A DNA stretch of 64,000 bases from Candidatus Binatia bacterium. Lineage in GTDB: Bacteria; Desulfobacterota; Binatia; UBA9968; JAJDTQ01. How positions within the stretch are numbered: position 1 is the first letter of the stretch; every line of letters begins with the position of its first letter. The DNA lies in NCBI GenBank assembly GCA_951813575.1, contig OX638375.1:1527001-1591000 (forward strand). The letters run 5' to 3'. Shown here piece after piece: positions 45,117 through 53,920 of the stretch. Below the pieces are notes generated by a model. It had not been told where the DNA came from and searched no databases. It saw only the letters and a program-made list of their open reading frames with translations. A program made the position numbers and the translations under genes.

Positions 45117-45340
45117 CCCGGTCACTCCATCGGCCGTTACGGGCCCTGACACGGCCACTAGTGCCTATACGCGCGGGGCTGGGCAAAAAGCAAGCTCACG
45201 CCGGGGTCCACCGGCGGCACTCCCATTGTTGACACTCCGCCGTCCTCTCTGACAGAGTCGGCGGGGCAGCGCGGGCGTCCGCCGGACGCTGGGACGGGCA
45301 AGCCGATGCGCCGAGGGCATCGAACGGGAGCATACAGTCC
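45117..45340. promoter_or_regulatory. Divergent control region between the amidase and TAXI operons
   Basis: The 224 bases hold two small hairpins (CCGCCG...CGGCGG around 45237-45264, and GCGTCC-GCC-GGACGC at 45275-45289) and a TTGACA at 45229 with no convincing -10. Both operons must start here, but I cannot place their promoters. Confidence 0.4.
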
Positions 45341-46327
45341 ATGGTTGAACGAGATGACAACGGTTACATCCTCCGGATCGCGTCCCACTCGCCGTCCCAC
45401 CCCTGGTGGCGCATTACCGACGAGCTCGCGGAGGGCCTGAACGGCTATCGCGAAACGCCCGGGCCGATCTCGAGCGTCGGCGTCTTTACCGGACGGTTCG
45501 GGCTGGGCTCGCTGGAGAACCCCAAGACCGTGGGCGCCGGGCTGGCGGACGTGGGCATCACCAACCCGCCGGCCAACGCGAGAATGGCCAGCGAGGGAAT
45601 AGGACGGTTCCAGGCCAGCGTCGGCGAGCTCAGGGCCATCGCCCGGTTCCCCGAGCCCGACTACATCTTCTGGCTGGTAGCGGAGGAGTTGAACATCCAC
45701 TCCATGGATGAGATCGCGGCGCGCAAGCCGGCCATGACCCTGGTGTCGGGCCGGGTGGGGCCGACGGGCCCGGACACGCTGACGTGGACCGTGGAGCAGG
45801 TGATGAAGTGGTACGGCTTCAGCTACGACGACGTCAACGCGTGGGGCGGAAAAGTGCTGTTCCCCGGACCCGCCATCGTCGGCGTGCCCATGGTGCGGCG
45901 CGGCGAGGGCAACGCGGTCTTCCAGGAGGGCGTCCACGACGAGTGCTGGGAGGAGTTGGCCGAAGCGAGGCCCATGCGCGCCCTGCCGCTGGACCCGCAA
46001 GCCGTCGCACACATGAAGGATTCCTACGGTTTCAGCCAGGCCGTCATCCCCAAGGGCCGTCTCAAGGGGATCGAGAGCGACCTCCTGACGGTGGACTTCG
46101 GCGGTTGGCTGCTGTTCTCGCGGGCGGACCTGCCGGACGAGCTCGCCTACCTGCTGGCGCGGACCAGCATGGAGCGGCGAGACCGCATCGCCGCGCCCTA
46201 CGCGCCGTTGGCGCCGCACCTGAGGGACCTGGAAGTACCCATCCTTCCGGAGCGGTTGTGCACCGAGACCGGGGTGCCGCTGCATCCCGGCGCCGAGCGC
46301 TACTACAAGGAGTTCGGCTGCCTGTGA
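45341..46327 (+). CDS. TAXI-family TRAP solute-binding protein without a signal peptide
   Basis: This 328-residue protein resembles TAXI receptors: S-H-P-W-W-R-I-T-D-E-L-A-E-G-L-N near the start, L-E-N-P-K-T-V-G-A-G-L-A-D-V-G-I-T-N-P, then V-E-Q-V-M-K-W-Y-G-F-S-Y-D-D-V. The product begins directly at the mature fold with no hydrophobic leader, and the bases before the ATG encode none in frame. No 4TM-12TM fused TAXI permease lies nearby. It may therefore be a cytoplasmic ligand-binding or sensing protein rather than a transporter part. It heads a rightward unit with the dihydropyrimidinase-like and UbiD-like genes. Confidence 0.75.
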   Translation: MVERDDNGYILRIASHSPSHPWWRITDELAEGLNGYRETPGPISSVGVFTGRFGLGSLENPKTVGAGLADVGITNPPANARMASEGIGRFQASVGELRAIARFPEPDYIFWLVAEELNIHSMDEIAARKPAMTLVSGRVGPTGPDTLTWTVEQVMKWYGFSYDDVNAWGGKVLFPGPAIVGVPMVRRGEGNAVFQEGVHDECWEELAEARPMRALPLDPQAVAHMKDSYGFSQAVIPKGRLKGIESDLLTVDFGGWLLFSRADLPDELAYLLARTSMERRDRIAAPYAPLAPHLRDLEVPILPERLCTETGVPLHPGAERYYKEFGCL

Positions 46328-46375
46328 GTCGATTCCGCTGCCAGCCCTCCTCCTTGAACCGGAAAGGAGTTTCCG

Positions 46376-47845
46376 ATGGAACGCGTGGATCTCCTGATTA
46401 CGAACGGGAACGTCGTTTTTCGTGAAGGGACCCGTCCGGCGGACTTGGCCATCAGCGGCGGCAAGGTCGTCGCCATCCTGCAACCGGGTTTCGAGATCGA
46501 TGCGTCCCGCGTCATCGATGCCACGGGGAAGCATGTGCTGCCGGGTCTCGTCGATCCCGAAGGCCATCCGGGCCACTCCTTCCCGCTCGACATCGATCTC
46601 GAAACCGAGTCGCCGGCCGCGGCCGCCGGAGGCGTCACCACCTGGGGCATCCAGGACCCGAGTCCGCGCATGGGCAAGAAGCCCTTCAAGCGGGACACGG
46701 AGCCGGAGGACGTGGTCTCGTTCCACGATGTCATGGATATCGCGATCCAGACCGGACACGAGAACTGCATCACGGATTTCTATTTCACGCCGCAGCTCGA
46801 GACCGACCAGCAGGCCGAGGAGGTGGGCGAATACGCCGACAAGTACGGCGTCACCTCCTACAAGTTCTACTGCCACGCGAAGCACCCGGAAATCGCCGCC
46901 AAGCTCTGGTACGTGTACCGCTCCGGGCTGGCCACCGGCTTTGACGACGGGGTCGTCTTCAAGACGCTGGAGAACGTCGCCAGGATCGGGCCGCCGGGTA
47001 TCGTTTCCTTTCATCCGGAGAACTTCGAGATCGTGCGGGTCTTTTCCCAGCGCCTGATGGACGCCGGCCGCATGGACATGGAGGCTTGGACGGATCGCTC
47101 GCCGGACTTCGTGGAGGCCCATCACATACGCCAGTACGCCTACCTGGCCAAGGTCGCGAAGTGTCCGATGTATGTCCAGCATACGACCACCGGGGAATCG
47201 CTGCTGGCAATCCGCCAGGCCAAGGAGGAGGGCGTCGAGATCTATGCCCAGAGCAACCCCGTGTATCTCTGTCTTCCCGCGGGGACCTGGAAGATCAACG
47301 TGCCGCTCCGGTATCCCGAGACCATGGAGCGGCTGTGGGAGGCCGCCGCCAACGGCGAAATCGACGCCCTGGGCTCGGACCACGTGGTCTCGCACGGTTC
47401 CCGCGCGGAGATGGAGGTGCCGGGCGACGTGTGGAAGACCACCAGCGGGTTCCCTTCGAGGGTGGAGATGATGCTGCCGTTGATGCTCGACGAGGGCATC
47501 AACAAGGGGAGGATCACGCTGCAAAGGCTGGTGGAGATGATGTGCGAGGCTCCCGCCAGGATCTTCGGCCTCTATCCACGCAAGGGATGCCTGCAGGTCG
47601 GTTCCGACGGCGACGTGGTGCTCGTCGATCTCAAGCGGACCGAAATCATCACCAACGACATGGTCCACACGCGTCCCAAGTGGACGATTCTCGAAGGGCG
47701 TGAGCTCACAGGCTGGCCTGTCATGACCATTCTCAGAGGCGAGGTTCTGACGGAATGGCCGGAAGGAGAACCCAGGTCGCGCATCGTCGCCACCGGGAAG
47801 GGTCAATATATCCCGCGGACGCCGGGCAGTCGGTTCCTGTTCTGA
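46376..47845 (+). CDS. Dihydropyrimidinase / hydantoinase-like amidohydrolase with altered metal motif
   Basis: This 489-residue cyclic-amidohydrolase-fold enzyme has most binuclear ligands as in D-hydantoinase: candidate carbamylated Lys in T-S-Y-K-F-Y-C, His in F-H-P-E-N, His in V-Q-H-T-T-T-G and Asp in G-S-D-H-V-V. The first motif, normally D-x-H-x-H, here reads D-P-E-G-H (residues 60-64), so the first metal His is replaced by Glu62. A second His follows at residue 67. The enzyme may therefore bind one metal or use a Glu ligand. An ideal AAAGGAG ribosome site precedes the ATG. Its placement next to hydantoinase-type genes supports a ring-amide substrate. Confidence 0.82.
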   Translation: MERVDLLITNGNVVFREGTRPADLAISGGKVVAILQPGFEIDASRVIDATGKHVLPGLVDPEGHPGHSFPLDIDLETESPAAAAGGVTTWGIQDPSPRMGKKPFKRDTEPEDVVSFHDVMDIAIQTGHENCITDFYFTPQLETDQQAEEVGEYADKYGVTSYKFYCHAKHPEIAAKLWYVYRSGLATGFDDGVVFKTLENVARIGPPGIVSFHPENFEIVRVFSQRLMDAGRMDMEAWTDRSPDFVEAHHIRQYAYLAKVAKCPMYVQHTTTGESLLAIRQAKEEGVEIYAQSNPVYLCLPAGTWKINVPLRYPETMERLWEAAANGEIDALGSDHVVSHGSRAEMEVPGDVWKTTSGFPSRVEMMLPLMLDEGINKGRITLQRLVEMMCEAPARIFGLYPRKGCLQVGSDGDVVLVDLKRTEIITNDMVHTRPKWTILEGRELTGWPVMTILRGEVLTEWPEGEPRSRIVATGKGQYIPRTPGSRFLF

Positions 47846-47863
47846 ACGCCGGAGTGTCAGCCG

Positions 47864-49291
47864 ATGGCCATCAACGATCTGCGTGACTGGATCGACCGCA
47901 TCGACGGACTGGGGCAGGTCCGCCGCGTGGACGGGGCCGATTGTGACGAGGGCATCGGCGGTCTCACCGACCTCTACATGGAAAAGGTGGGACGCCCGGC
48001 GCTGCTCTTCGACCGCATACCCGGCTATCCGCCGGGCTTTCGCGTGCTCTCCAACGTGACCACCTCGCCCGAACGCGTGGCCGTGACCCTGGGCATCCCG
48101 CGGGACCTGTCGCTTCGGGAAATGGTGGAGCACTGCCGCCGCTTCCACGGCGCCTTGCCGGGCATCGAGCCGCGGGTGCTGGACGCCGGACCGCTGCTGG
48201 AGAACGTGGCCACGGGCGGTGACATCGACATGCTCCGGTTCCCGACCCCCACGTGGCACGAGGACGACGGCGGGCGCTATCTGGGAACCGGCTGCGCCGT
48301 CATCATGCAGGACCCGGACTCCGACTGGATCAACGTGGGCTGCTACCGGGTCGTGGTCCATGACCGGAACACCCTGGGGATCATGATCACCGGCGGCAAG
48401 CAGGGCCGCCTGATCATGGAGAAATACTGGCGCCGGAACCAAGCCTGCCCGGTGGCGGTATCCTTCGGGCACGACCCGTTGATCTACCTGATGGCCGGAC
48501 TCCACGCGGCCTCCGGGGTCTGCGAGTACGACGTGGCCGGCGGCATACGCGGCGAGCCCGTGGACGTGGTCCGGGGCGCGGTCACGAACCTGCCCCTTCC
48601 GGCCACGGCCGAAATCGCCGTGGAAGGTTACATACCCCCGGGACGTTTCAAGCCCGAAGGACCCTTCGGAGAGTGGACCGGCTACTACGCGGGGGGCCGC
48701 GAGAAACAGCCGGTCATCGAGGTCGCGTCGCTGATGTACCGGAACGATCCGATCATCCTCGGCACCGTGCCGCGCAGGCCTCCCAGCGACGACACCTACA
48801 TTTCCAGCTTCCTCAGCAGCTCCGCCATCTGGGAACAGATGGAAGCCGGCGGCGTTCCCGGAATCGAGGGCGTATGGAACCATGAAGGCTGCGGCAGCCA
48901 GATGTTCATCACCATCGCCATCAGCCAGATGTACCAGGGCCACTCGAAACAGGCGGCCATGGCCGCCGCGGGTTCCTACGCGGGCTCCTACCTCAACAAG
49001 ATGATCGTCATCGTCGACGACGACATCGACCCCACAGACGCCGACGCGGTGTTGTGGGCCATGTGCACGCGCCTGGACCCCGACCTGGATCTCGACATCG
49101 TCCGCAATTGCTGGAGCAGCCCGCTGGATCCCATGGCCTATCCCGACGACCGCAGAAACCTCAACAAGAGGATGCTCATCGACGCCTGCCGCCCCTGGAA
49201 CCAGCGGGACACGTTCCCCAAGGTCGTGGAGGCCGGCGCCGCGCTAAAGGAGCGCATCCGCAAGCGCTGGCCCGATCTCTGCGACCTATGA
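47864..49291 (+). CDS. UbiD-family decarboxylase
   Basis: This 475-residue protein is of the UbiD type, the prenylated-FMN-dependent (de)carboxylases. It carries G-R-F-K-P-E-G-P-F-G-E-W-T-G-Y-Y, the family's E-x-P-x-G-E-x-x-G-Y signature containing catalytic Glu, and V-N-V-G-C-Y-R-V-V-V-H with the downstream Arg-rich binding site. A UbiX-like flavin prenyltransferase would be needed and is not in this window. It starts 18 bases after the hydantoinase-like gene and ends the unit. In context it could decarboxylate a heteroaromatic or unsaturated acid made in the same pathway. Confidence 0.88.
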   Translation: MAINDLRDWIDRIDGLGQVRRVDGADCDEGIGGLTDLYMEKVGRPALLFDRIPGYPPGFRVLSNVTTSPERVAVTLGIPRDLSLREMVEHCRRFHGALPGIEPRVLDAGPLLENVATGGDIDMLRFPTPTWHEDDGGRYLGTGCAVIMQDPDSDWINVGCYRVVVHDRNTLGIMITGGKQGRLIMEKYWRRNQACPVAVSFGHDPLIYLMAGLHAASGVCEYDVAGGIRGEPVDVVRGAVTNLPLPATAEIAVEGYIPPGRFKPEGPFGEWTGYYAGGREKQPVIEVASLMYRNDPIILGTVPRRPPSDDTYISSFLSSSAIWEQMEAGGVPGIEGVWNHEGCGSQMFITIAISQMYQGHSKQAAMAAAGSYAGSYLNKMIVIVDDDIDPTDADAVLWAMCTRLDPDLDLDIVRNCWSSPLDPMAYPDDRRNLNKRMLIDACRPWNQRDTFPKVVEAGAALKERIRKRWPDLCDL

Positions 49292-49303
49292 CGGACCGGC
49301 TGC

Positions 49304-50560
49304 CTATCGCGTCCACAACGCGTTCAGCGGCACCGCGAGCATTCGTTTGTCGCCCAGGGGAAGAATGTCCTGCCCGGTATAGAGGAGTAATCCGCGCTGG
49401 AAATCGTCGCCGCAACGATCCGCCAGCCGCTTGAGGCCTTTACCGTCCCCGTCCGTCAACGACGCGGCGGCCTTGACCTCGACTCCCCAAGTCTTCGAGC
49501 CCCGTGTCATGACGATGTCCACCTCGATCTGGTCGCTGTCCCGGTAATGCCAGAAACGCAGATCAGGGTCGGTCCAAGCGGCTTGTGCGACGAGTTGCTG
49601 GACTACGAACGACTCCAGGAGTAGTCCCATGCGTTCCCGCTGATGAAGCCAGTCCACGGCGGTAAGGTCGCAGAGCGCCGCGGCGAGACCGCTGTCGAGC
49701 AAATGGACTTTCGGCGTTTTAACAAGGCGCTTGGACGCGTTGCCGTGCCAAGCCGGCAAGCGTCGCACCAGGAAGAGCCGTTCGAGCACGGCCAAGTAGT
49801 GATCTATCGTCGGCCTGCGCAGGCCAAGATCTCCGGCCAAAGCACTTGCGTTGACCAACTGCGCGCTACGCAGCGCGAGTAGCTCAAGGACTCGGGCCAG
49901 TTTCTGCGCATCTCTCACCCTGGCGATGTCCTGAACGTCACGCTCGACGATGATGCGCAGGTACTGGCGGTACCATTGCCGGGCACGTCGCGGAGATCGG
50001 CCAAGAGGCTCCGGATAGCCTCCCGCAACCAGTCTTTCGGCCAATCCGGTTCCCGCCGTGACCGTTACACCCTTGATCTCGGGGCGTAGAGTTCCTTCCA
50101 GCAGAGCGTTGAGAAACCTGCCCGGCTTACACTCCTTCTCCACTTCCGTGAGGGGGTACAACTGCGCGATCTCCATGCGCCCGGCCAGGGATTCGGTGAC
50201 TTTCGGGACGAACAACAAATTGGCGGAGCCGGTCAGCAGAAACCGCCCGGGTCGACGATTCTTGTCGACGGCCAGCTTGATGGCGGGGAGTACGGCTGGA
50301 GCCCGTTGAACCTCGTCCAGGGTGACGGCATCCGGAAGGCTTGAAATGAAGCCCTCGGGATCATCAACAGCCGTCCGGTAGTAGTTGTTCTCGTCCAGAC
50401 TGATGTAGGCCCGCTCAGGGACCAGCCGCTGGACCAGCGTGGTCTTGCCGGACTGCCTGGGACCCAGAACGCAGACCACCGGCGTATCCGCCAGTGCTTC
50501 CCGTATCACCGGCTCGAGCAGACGAGGATAGATGGTTTCGTTGTCGGTCATTATGGCCAT
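49304..50560 (-). CDS. AAA+ ATPase with DUF4143 C-terminus (second of two)
   Basis: This roughly 418-residue protein has the same layout as the ATPase at 37012. Walker A is V-L-G-P-R-Q-S-G-K-T-T-L, Walker B A-V-T-L-D-E-V-Q-R-A-P, sensor L-L-T-G-S-A-N and the C-terminal Q-I-E-V-D-I-V-M with V-E-V-K-A-A. The start is M-A-I-M-T-D-N at 50560 or M-T-D-N at 50551. A TTTACA / TATACT promoter overlaps these codons, so the mRNA may be leaderless from 50551. It converges on the UbiD-like gene with a 12-base gap. The role of the family is unsettled. Confidence 0.82.
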   Translation of the reverse strand: MAIMTDNETIYPRLLEPVIREALADTPVVCVLGPRQSGKTTLVQRLVPERAYISLDENNYYRTAVDDPEGFISSLPDAVTLDEVQRAPAVLPAIKLAVDKNRRPGRFLLTGSANLLFVPKVTESLAGRMEIAQLYPLTEVEKECKPGRFLNALLEGTLRPEIKGVTVTAGTGLAERLVAGGYPEPLGRSPRRARQWYRQYLRIIVERDVQDIARVRDAQKLARVLELLALRSAQLVNASALAGDLGLRRPTIDHYLAVLERLFLVRRLPAWHGNASKRLVKTPKVHLLDSGLAAALCDLTAVDWLHQRERMGLLLESFVVQQLVAQAAWTDPDLRFWHYRDSDQIEVDIVMTRGSKTWGVEVKAAASLTDGDGKGLKRLADRCGDDFQRGLLLYTGQDILPLGDKRMLAVPLNALWTR

Positions 50561-50561
50561 C

Positions 50562-50652
50562 AGTATACCGTGTATTTGTCTCCTGTAAAGGCGTGAGATT
50601 GTACGGTTAGAATGCGTGGAATTGTACGTTCCAGGTACGCATGATGGTACGG
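50562..50652 (-). promoter_or_regulatory. ATPase promoter with upstream direct repeats
   Basis: On the minus strand TTTACA (50589-50584), a 16-base spacer and TATACT (50567-50562) form a good promoter ending one base before the first ATG. Upstream lie 18-base imperfect direct repeats, GCGTGAGATTGTACGGTT (50591-50608) and GCGTGGAATTGTACGTTC (50614-50631), 23 bases apart, plus a partial third, GCATGATGGTACGG (50639-50652). They look like tandem operator sites. Confidence 0.5.
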
Positions 50653-50727
50653 AGCGGGCTGGAGACCCCATACCCCTGGTTGACCACTCCCCCGCATGCG
50701 CTGTACGGTGCCCACGGAGCAAAGCAT

Positions 50728-53025
50728 ATGGCTGACGACTATCGTGTAATCGGCACGCCTGTGGTGCGTCCGGACGGCGCCGAGATGATCTCGGGCCAGG
50801 CCGTCTACGGACCGGACGTGACCCAGCCGGGGATGCTATGGGGCAAGATCCTCCGGAGCCCGCTGCCCCACGCGAGGATCCGGTCCATCGACGTGGAGAA
50901 GGCCCGGGCGCTTCCCGGCGTCACCGTGATCACGGCGCGGGACGTCCCGGACCGGCGCTACGGCTACGCCATCGAGGACGAGCAGATCTTCGCGGTGGAC
51001 AAGGTGCGCTACGTCGGCGAGCCCGTGGCGGCGGCGGCGGCGCCGGACGAGGAACGGGCGCTGGAGGCGCTTTCCCTTATCACCGTGGACTACGAGGAGC
51101 TGCCGGCGGTCTTTACCGCCGCGGAGGCTGCGCGGGACGGCGCGCCCCTGGTCCACGACGAGCTGGGCCCGGCCCGTTCGGTGTACCTGGCCTCGTGGAA
51201 CCCCGTCCACGGAACCAACATCATCCACCAGGCATCCCACCATCGCGGCGACGTGGACGCGGCGCTGGCACGGGCGGACTACGTGTTCGAGGACACGTTC
51301 CACGCCAGCCAGATCCATCACAGCTACATGGAGCCCCACGCCACCCTGGCCGCGGCCCGGAGCAACGCGGTGACGGTGTGGACCTGCAGCCAGGAGGTGT
51401 TCCAGCTCCGCACCCTGCTGGCCGGGCTGTTCGCCATTCCGGAAAGCCGCATGCGGGTGATCAACACCAAGGTGGGCGGCGGTTTCGGCGGCAAGATCGA
51501 GCCGCGGCTGGAGCCCGTGGCGGTGGCGCTGTCCGTGCATAGCCGCAAGCCCGTGAAGATCGTCATGACCCGCGCGGAGGAGTTCACCGCCGCGGCCGGC
51601 TCGACCCCGGCCACGGTGACGGTCAAGACCGGGGTCACGAAAGACGGGACGTTGACGGTCCGGGACATCGACTTTCTCTGGGACACCGGCGCCCACGCCG
51701 AGGGCCTGCCCCCCAGCAACCGCGCCATGAAGGACGGCAACGGCCCCTACCGCGTCCACGACCTGCGGATCTCGTCCACCCTCGTCTACACCAACAAGAT
51801 GCGCGGCACGCAGTTGCGCGGTCTGGGAGTGCCCGAGGGCGCCTTCGCCATCGAGTCGCAAATGGACATGATCGCGGAGCGCCTGGGCATGGATCCGCTG
51901 GAGCTGCGCCTCAAGAACATCCTCGAGGAAGGCGACATCAACTCCATCGACGACGTGGTGCAGAGCATCGGCCTCCGGGAGTGCCTCGTGAGCGTGGCCA
52001 AGGAAATAGGCTGGGGCGAGCCCAAGCCCGCCAACGTGGGCCGGGGCCTCTCCGTTATCGCCAAGTCCCCCACCACCCATTCGAGCATCTCCAGCGCCTA
52101 CGTCCAGTTCAACGAGGACGGCAGCGCGCAGGTGCTGGTGGGGGCCTCCGAAATCGGCCAGGGCATGTCCGTGGTCATGTGCCAGATCGCCGCCGAGGTG
52201 CTGGGGCTTCCGGTGGAGGCGGTGGGCATCGCCAGCGCGGACACCGGCACCACGCCCTACGACCGCGGCACGTTCTCGAGCCGGGTGACGTTCTACACCG
52301 GCATGGCGGTGAAGCTCGCCGCCGAGGATGCGAGAAAACAGCTCCTGGAAGTGGCTTCCCGGATGGTGGAGATCCCCCAGGACGATCTCGCGGCGGCGGA
52401 GGAGCGCGTCGTGTCGCCCGCCCATCCGGAACTCTCGCTGCCGTTTCGCGAGGTCCTGGAACGCGCCCACAGCTACGAACGGCCGATCCTGGGCCGAGGC
52501 ACCTACGGCGGCAAGGGCGACTACCCGACACTGCCTCACAAGGCCCAGCGCAAGGAGTACGTCCCCGGCTGGAAGTACGCGGCCCAGGCCGTGGAGGCGG
52601 AGATCGACGAAGAGACCGGCATCGTCCGGGTCCGCCGCATCGCCTCGGCCCACGACGTGGGCAAGAGCCTGAACCCCGTGAGCGTCGACGGCCAGATCAT
52701 CGGCGGTGTGGTCATGGGCCTGGGCTACGCCCTGCACGAACGGCTCCAGTTCGACCAGGGCCGGATCGTCAACCCGTCGTTCATGGACTACAAGATCCCG
52801 TCGAGCCAGGAGATCCCGGAGATCAAGCCCATCGCGGTGGAGGTGCCGCTGCCGGAGGGTCCGTTCGGCGCCAAGGGCATCGGCGAGCTGGCCATCGTGG
52901 GCATCGCGCCCGCCATCGGCAACGCCATCCACGAGGTCCTGGGCGTCAGGCTGAAGGAACTGCCGCTACATCCCGAACGGGTGCTGGACGCGGTGGAGAG
53001 TCAACGCAAGCGCAACGGCGGATAA
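50728..53025 (+). CDS. Molybdenum hydroxylase large subunit (xanthine dehydrogenase / CoxL family)
   Basis: This 765-residue molybdopterin-cytosine-dinucleotide-type subunit has K-V-G-G-G-F-G-G-K near the Mo-cofactor dioxo loop, the active-site arch L-R-G-L-G-V-P-E-G-A, and the C-terminal catalytic Glu in G-A-K-G-I-G-E. The CO dehydrogenase form I loop A-Y-x-C-S-F-R is not seen, so this is not a CO-oxidising CoxL. The open frame starts at 50641, but the ATG at 50728 has GGAG eight bases upstream and the usual V-I-G-x-P-V-V-R-x-D N-terminus. It begins a four-gene unit with the FAD and iron-sulfur subunits and an exporter. N-heterocycle hydroxylation is the commonest activity of such enzymes. 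Confidence 0.88.
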   Translation: MADDYRVIGTPVVRPDGAEMISGQAVYGPDVTQPGMLWGKILRSPLPHARIRSIDVEKARALPGVTVITARDVPDRRYGYAIEDEQIFAVDKVRYVGEPVAAAAAPDEERALEALSLITVDYEELPAVFTAAEAARDGAPLVHDELGPARSVYLASWNPVHGTNIIHQASHHRGDVDAALARADYVFEDTFHASQIHHSYMEPHATLAAARSNAVTVWTCSQEVFQLRTLLAGLFAIPESRMRVINTKVGGGFGGKIEPRLEPVAVALSVHSRKPVKIVMTRAEEFTAAAGSTPATVTVKTGVTKDGTLTVRDIDFLWDTGAHAEGLPPSNRAMKDGNGPYRVHDLRISSTLVYTNKMRGTQLRGLGVPEGAFAIESQMDMIAERLGMDPLELRLKNILEEGDINSIDDVVQSIGLRECLVSVAKEIGWGEPKPANVGRGLSVIAKSPTTHSSISSAYVQFNEDGSAQVLVGASEIGQGMSVVMCQIAAEVLGLPVEAVGIASADTGTTPYDRGTFSSRVTFYTGMAVKLAAEDARKQLLEVASRMVEIPQDDLAAAEERVVSPAHPELSLPFREVLERAHSYERPILGRGTYGGKGDYPTLPHKAQRKEYVPGWKYAAQAVEAEIDEETGIVRVRRIASAHDVGKSLNPVSVDGQIIGGVVMGLGYALHERLQFDQGRIVNPSFMDYKIPSSQEIPEIKPIAVEVPLPEGPFGAKGIGELAIVGIAPAIGNAIHEVLGVRLKELPLHPERVLDAVESQRKRNGG

Positions 53026-53035
53026 GGGATCGACC

Positions 53036-53920
53036 ATGGAATGCAAGCTGATCCGGCCCGCCGACCTGGACGAAGCGCTGGCGGCGCGGGAACAGTACAC
53101 ACACGACGCCCTGCCCATCGCCGGCGGGCAATCGCTGCTGGTGATGATGCGGAACCGGCTGGTGGCGCCCGCGGCCTTGATCGACCTCGAGCCGATCGAG
53201 GCGCTTCGCGGCGTCGAAGTGAGTTCCGCCGGTATTTCCATCGGCGCCATGAATACCTGCCGCCAGTTGATCGCGTCGCCGGTGCTGGGCGAAGAGGTCG
53301 GCGTCCTGCCGGTAGCGGCACGGCAGGTAAGCTCCACCGCGGTGCGCAACCTCGGCACCATCGGCGGCAACGTGTGCCACAACGAGCCCGGCGCCGACCT
53401 GCCGCCGGCGCTGCTGGCGCTGAACGCACGCGCCGCGGTGCGGCGGCGCGCCAACGCCCGTGAAGTCCCGCTGGCGGAGTTCTTCACGGGCTACTTCGAG
53501 ACCGTGCTGGAGCCGGACGAGATCCTCTGCCGCATCGACATCGAACATCCGCCCGCGGGGGCGGCCGGAGTCTATCTGAAGCACGCCATCAGCCCCGAGG
53601 ACCTGGCGATGGTGGGTGTCGCCGCCGTGGTGGTGCCGGACGGCAAGCAGACCGGCGGCGTGGCGGAGGTGCGGATCGGCATCGGCGGAGCGGCGCCGGT
53701 TCCGCTCCGGGCCGCCCGGACCGAGGCGGCCCTCAAAGGAGCGGTGCTCGACGCGGAAACGGCCCGGGCGGCGGGAGAGACGGCCGCCACGGAAGTGGAC
53801 CCCCCTTCCGACCCGCACGCCGGCGCCGATTACCGCCGCAAGATGGTGTCGGTCTTCGTCCGCCGGGCGCTGCTCCAGGCGGCGCGCCAAATCGAGGAGA
53901 ACGGTCATGGCGCTGCTTGA
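53036..53920 (+). CDS. Molybdenum hydroxylase FAD-binding medium subunit (CoxM family)
   Basis: This 294-residue FAD subunit has P-I-A-G-G-Q-S-L-L-V-M-M near residue 28 (FAD pyrophosphate loop) and T-I-G-G-N-V-C-H-N-E-P-G-A-D-L (second FAD motif), followed by the CO_deh_flav_C-type tail. It passes electrons from the iron-sulfur subunit to the acceptor. It starts ten bases after the large subunit stop and overlaps the small subunit start by 14 bases, so the three subunits are translated together. The order large-medium-small is one of several common ones. Confidence 0.9.
   Translation: MECKLIRPADLDEALAAREQYTHDALPIAGGQSLLVMMRNRLVAPAALIDLEPIEALRGVEVSSAGISIGAMNTCRQLIASPVLGEEVGVLPVAARQVSSTAVRNLGTIGGNVCHNEPGADLPPALLALNARAAVRRRANAREVPLAEFFTGYFETVLEPDEILCRIDIEHPPAGAAGVYLKHAISPEDLAMVGVAAVVVPDGKQTGGVAEVRIGIGGAAPVPLRAARTEAALKGAVLDAETARAAGETAATEVDPPSDPHAGADYRRKMVSVFVRRALLQAARQIEENGHGAA

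Noticed and set aside
50728-53025. Carbon monoxide dehydrogenase
   Set aside because: The large subunit lacks the form I active-site loop A-Y-x-C-S-F-R and has L-R-G-L-G-V-P-E instead, so it belongs to the broader molybdenum hydroxylase family.
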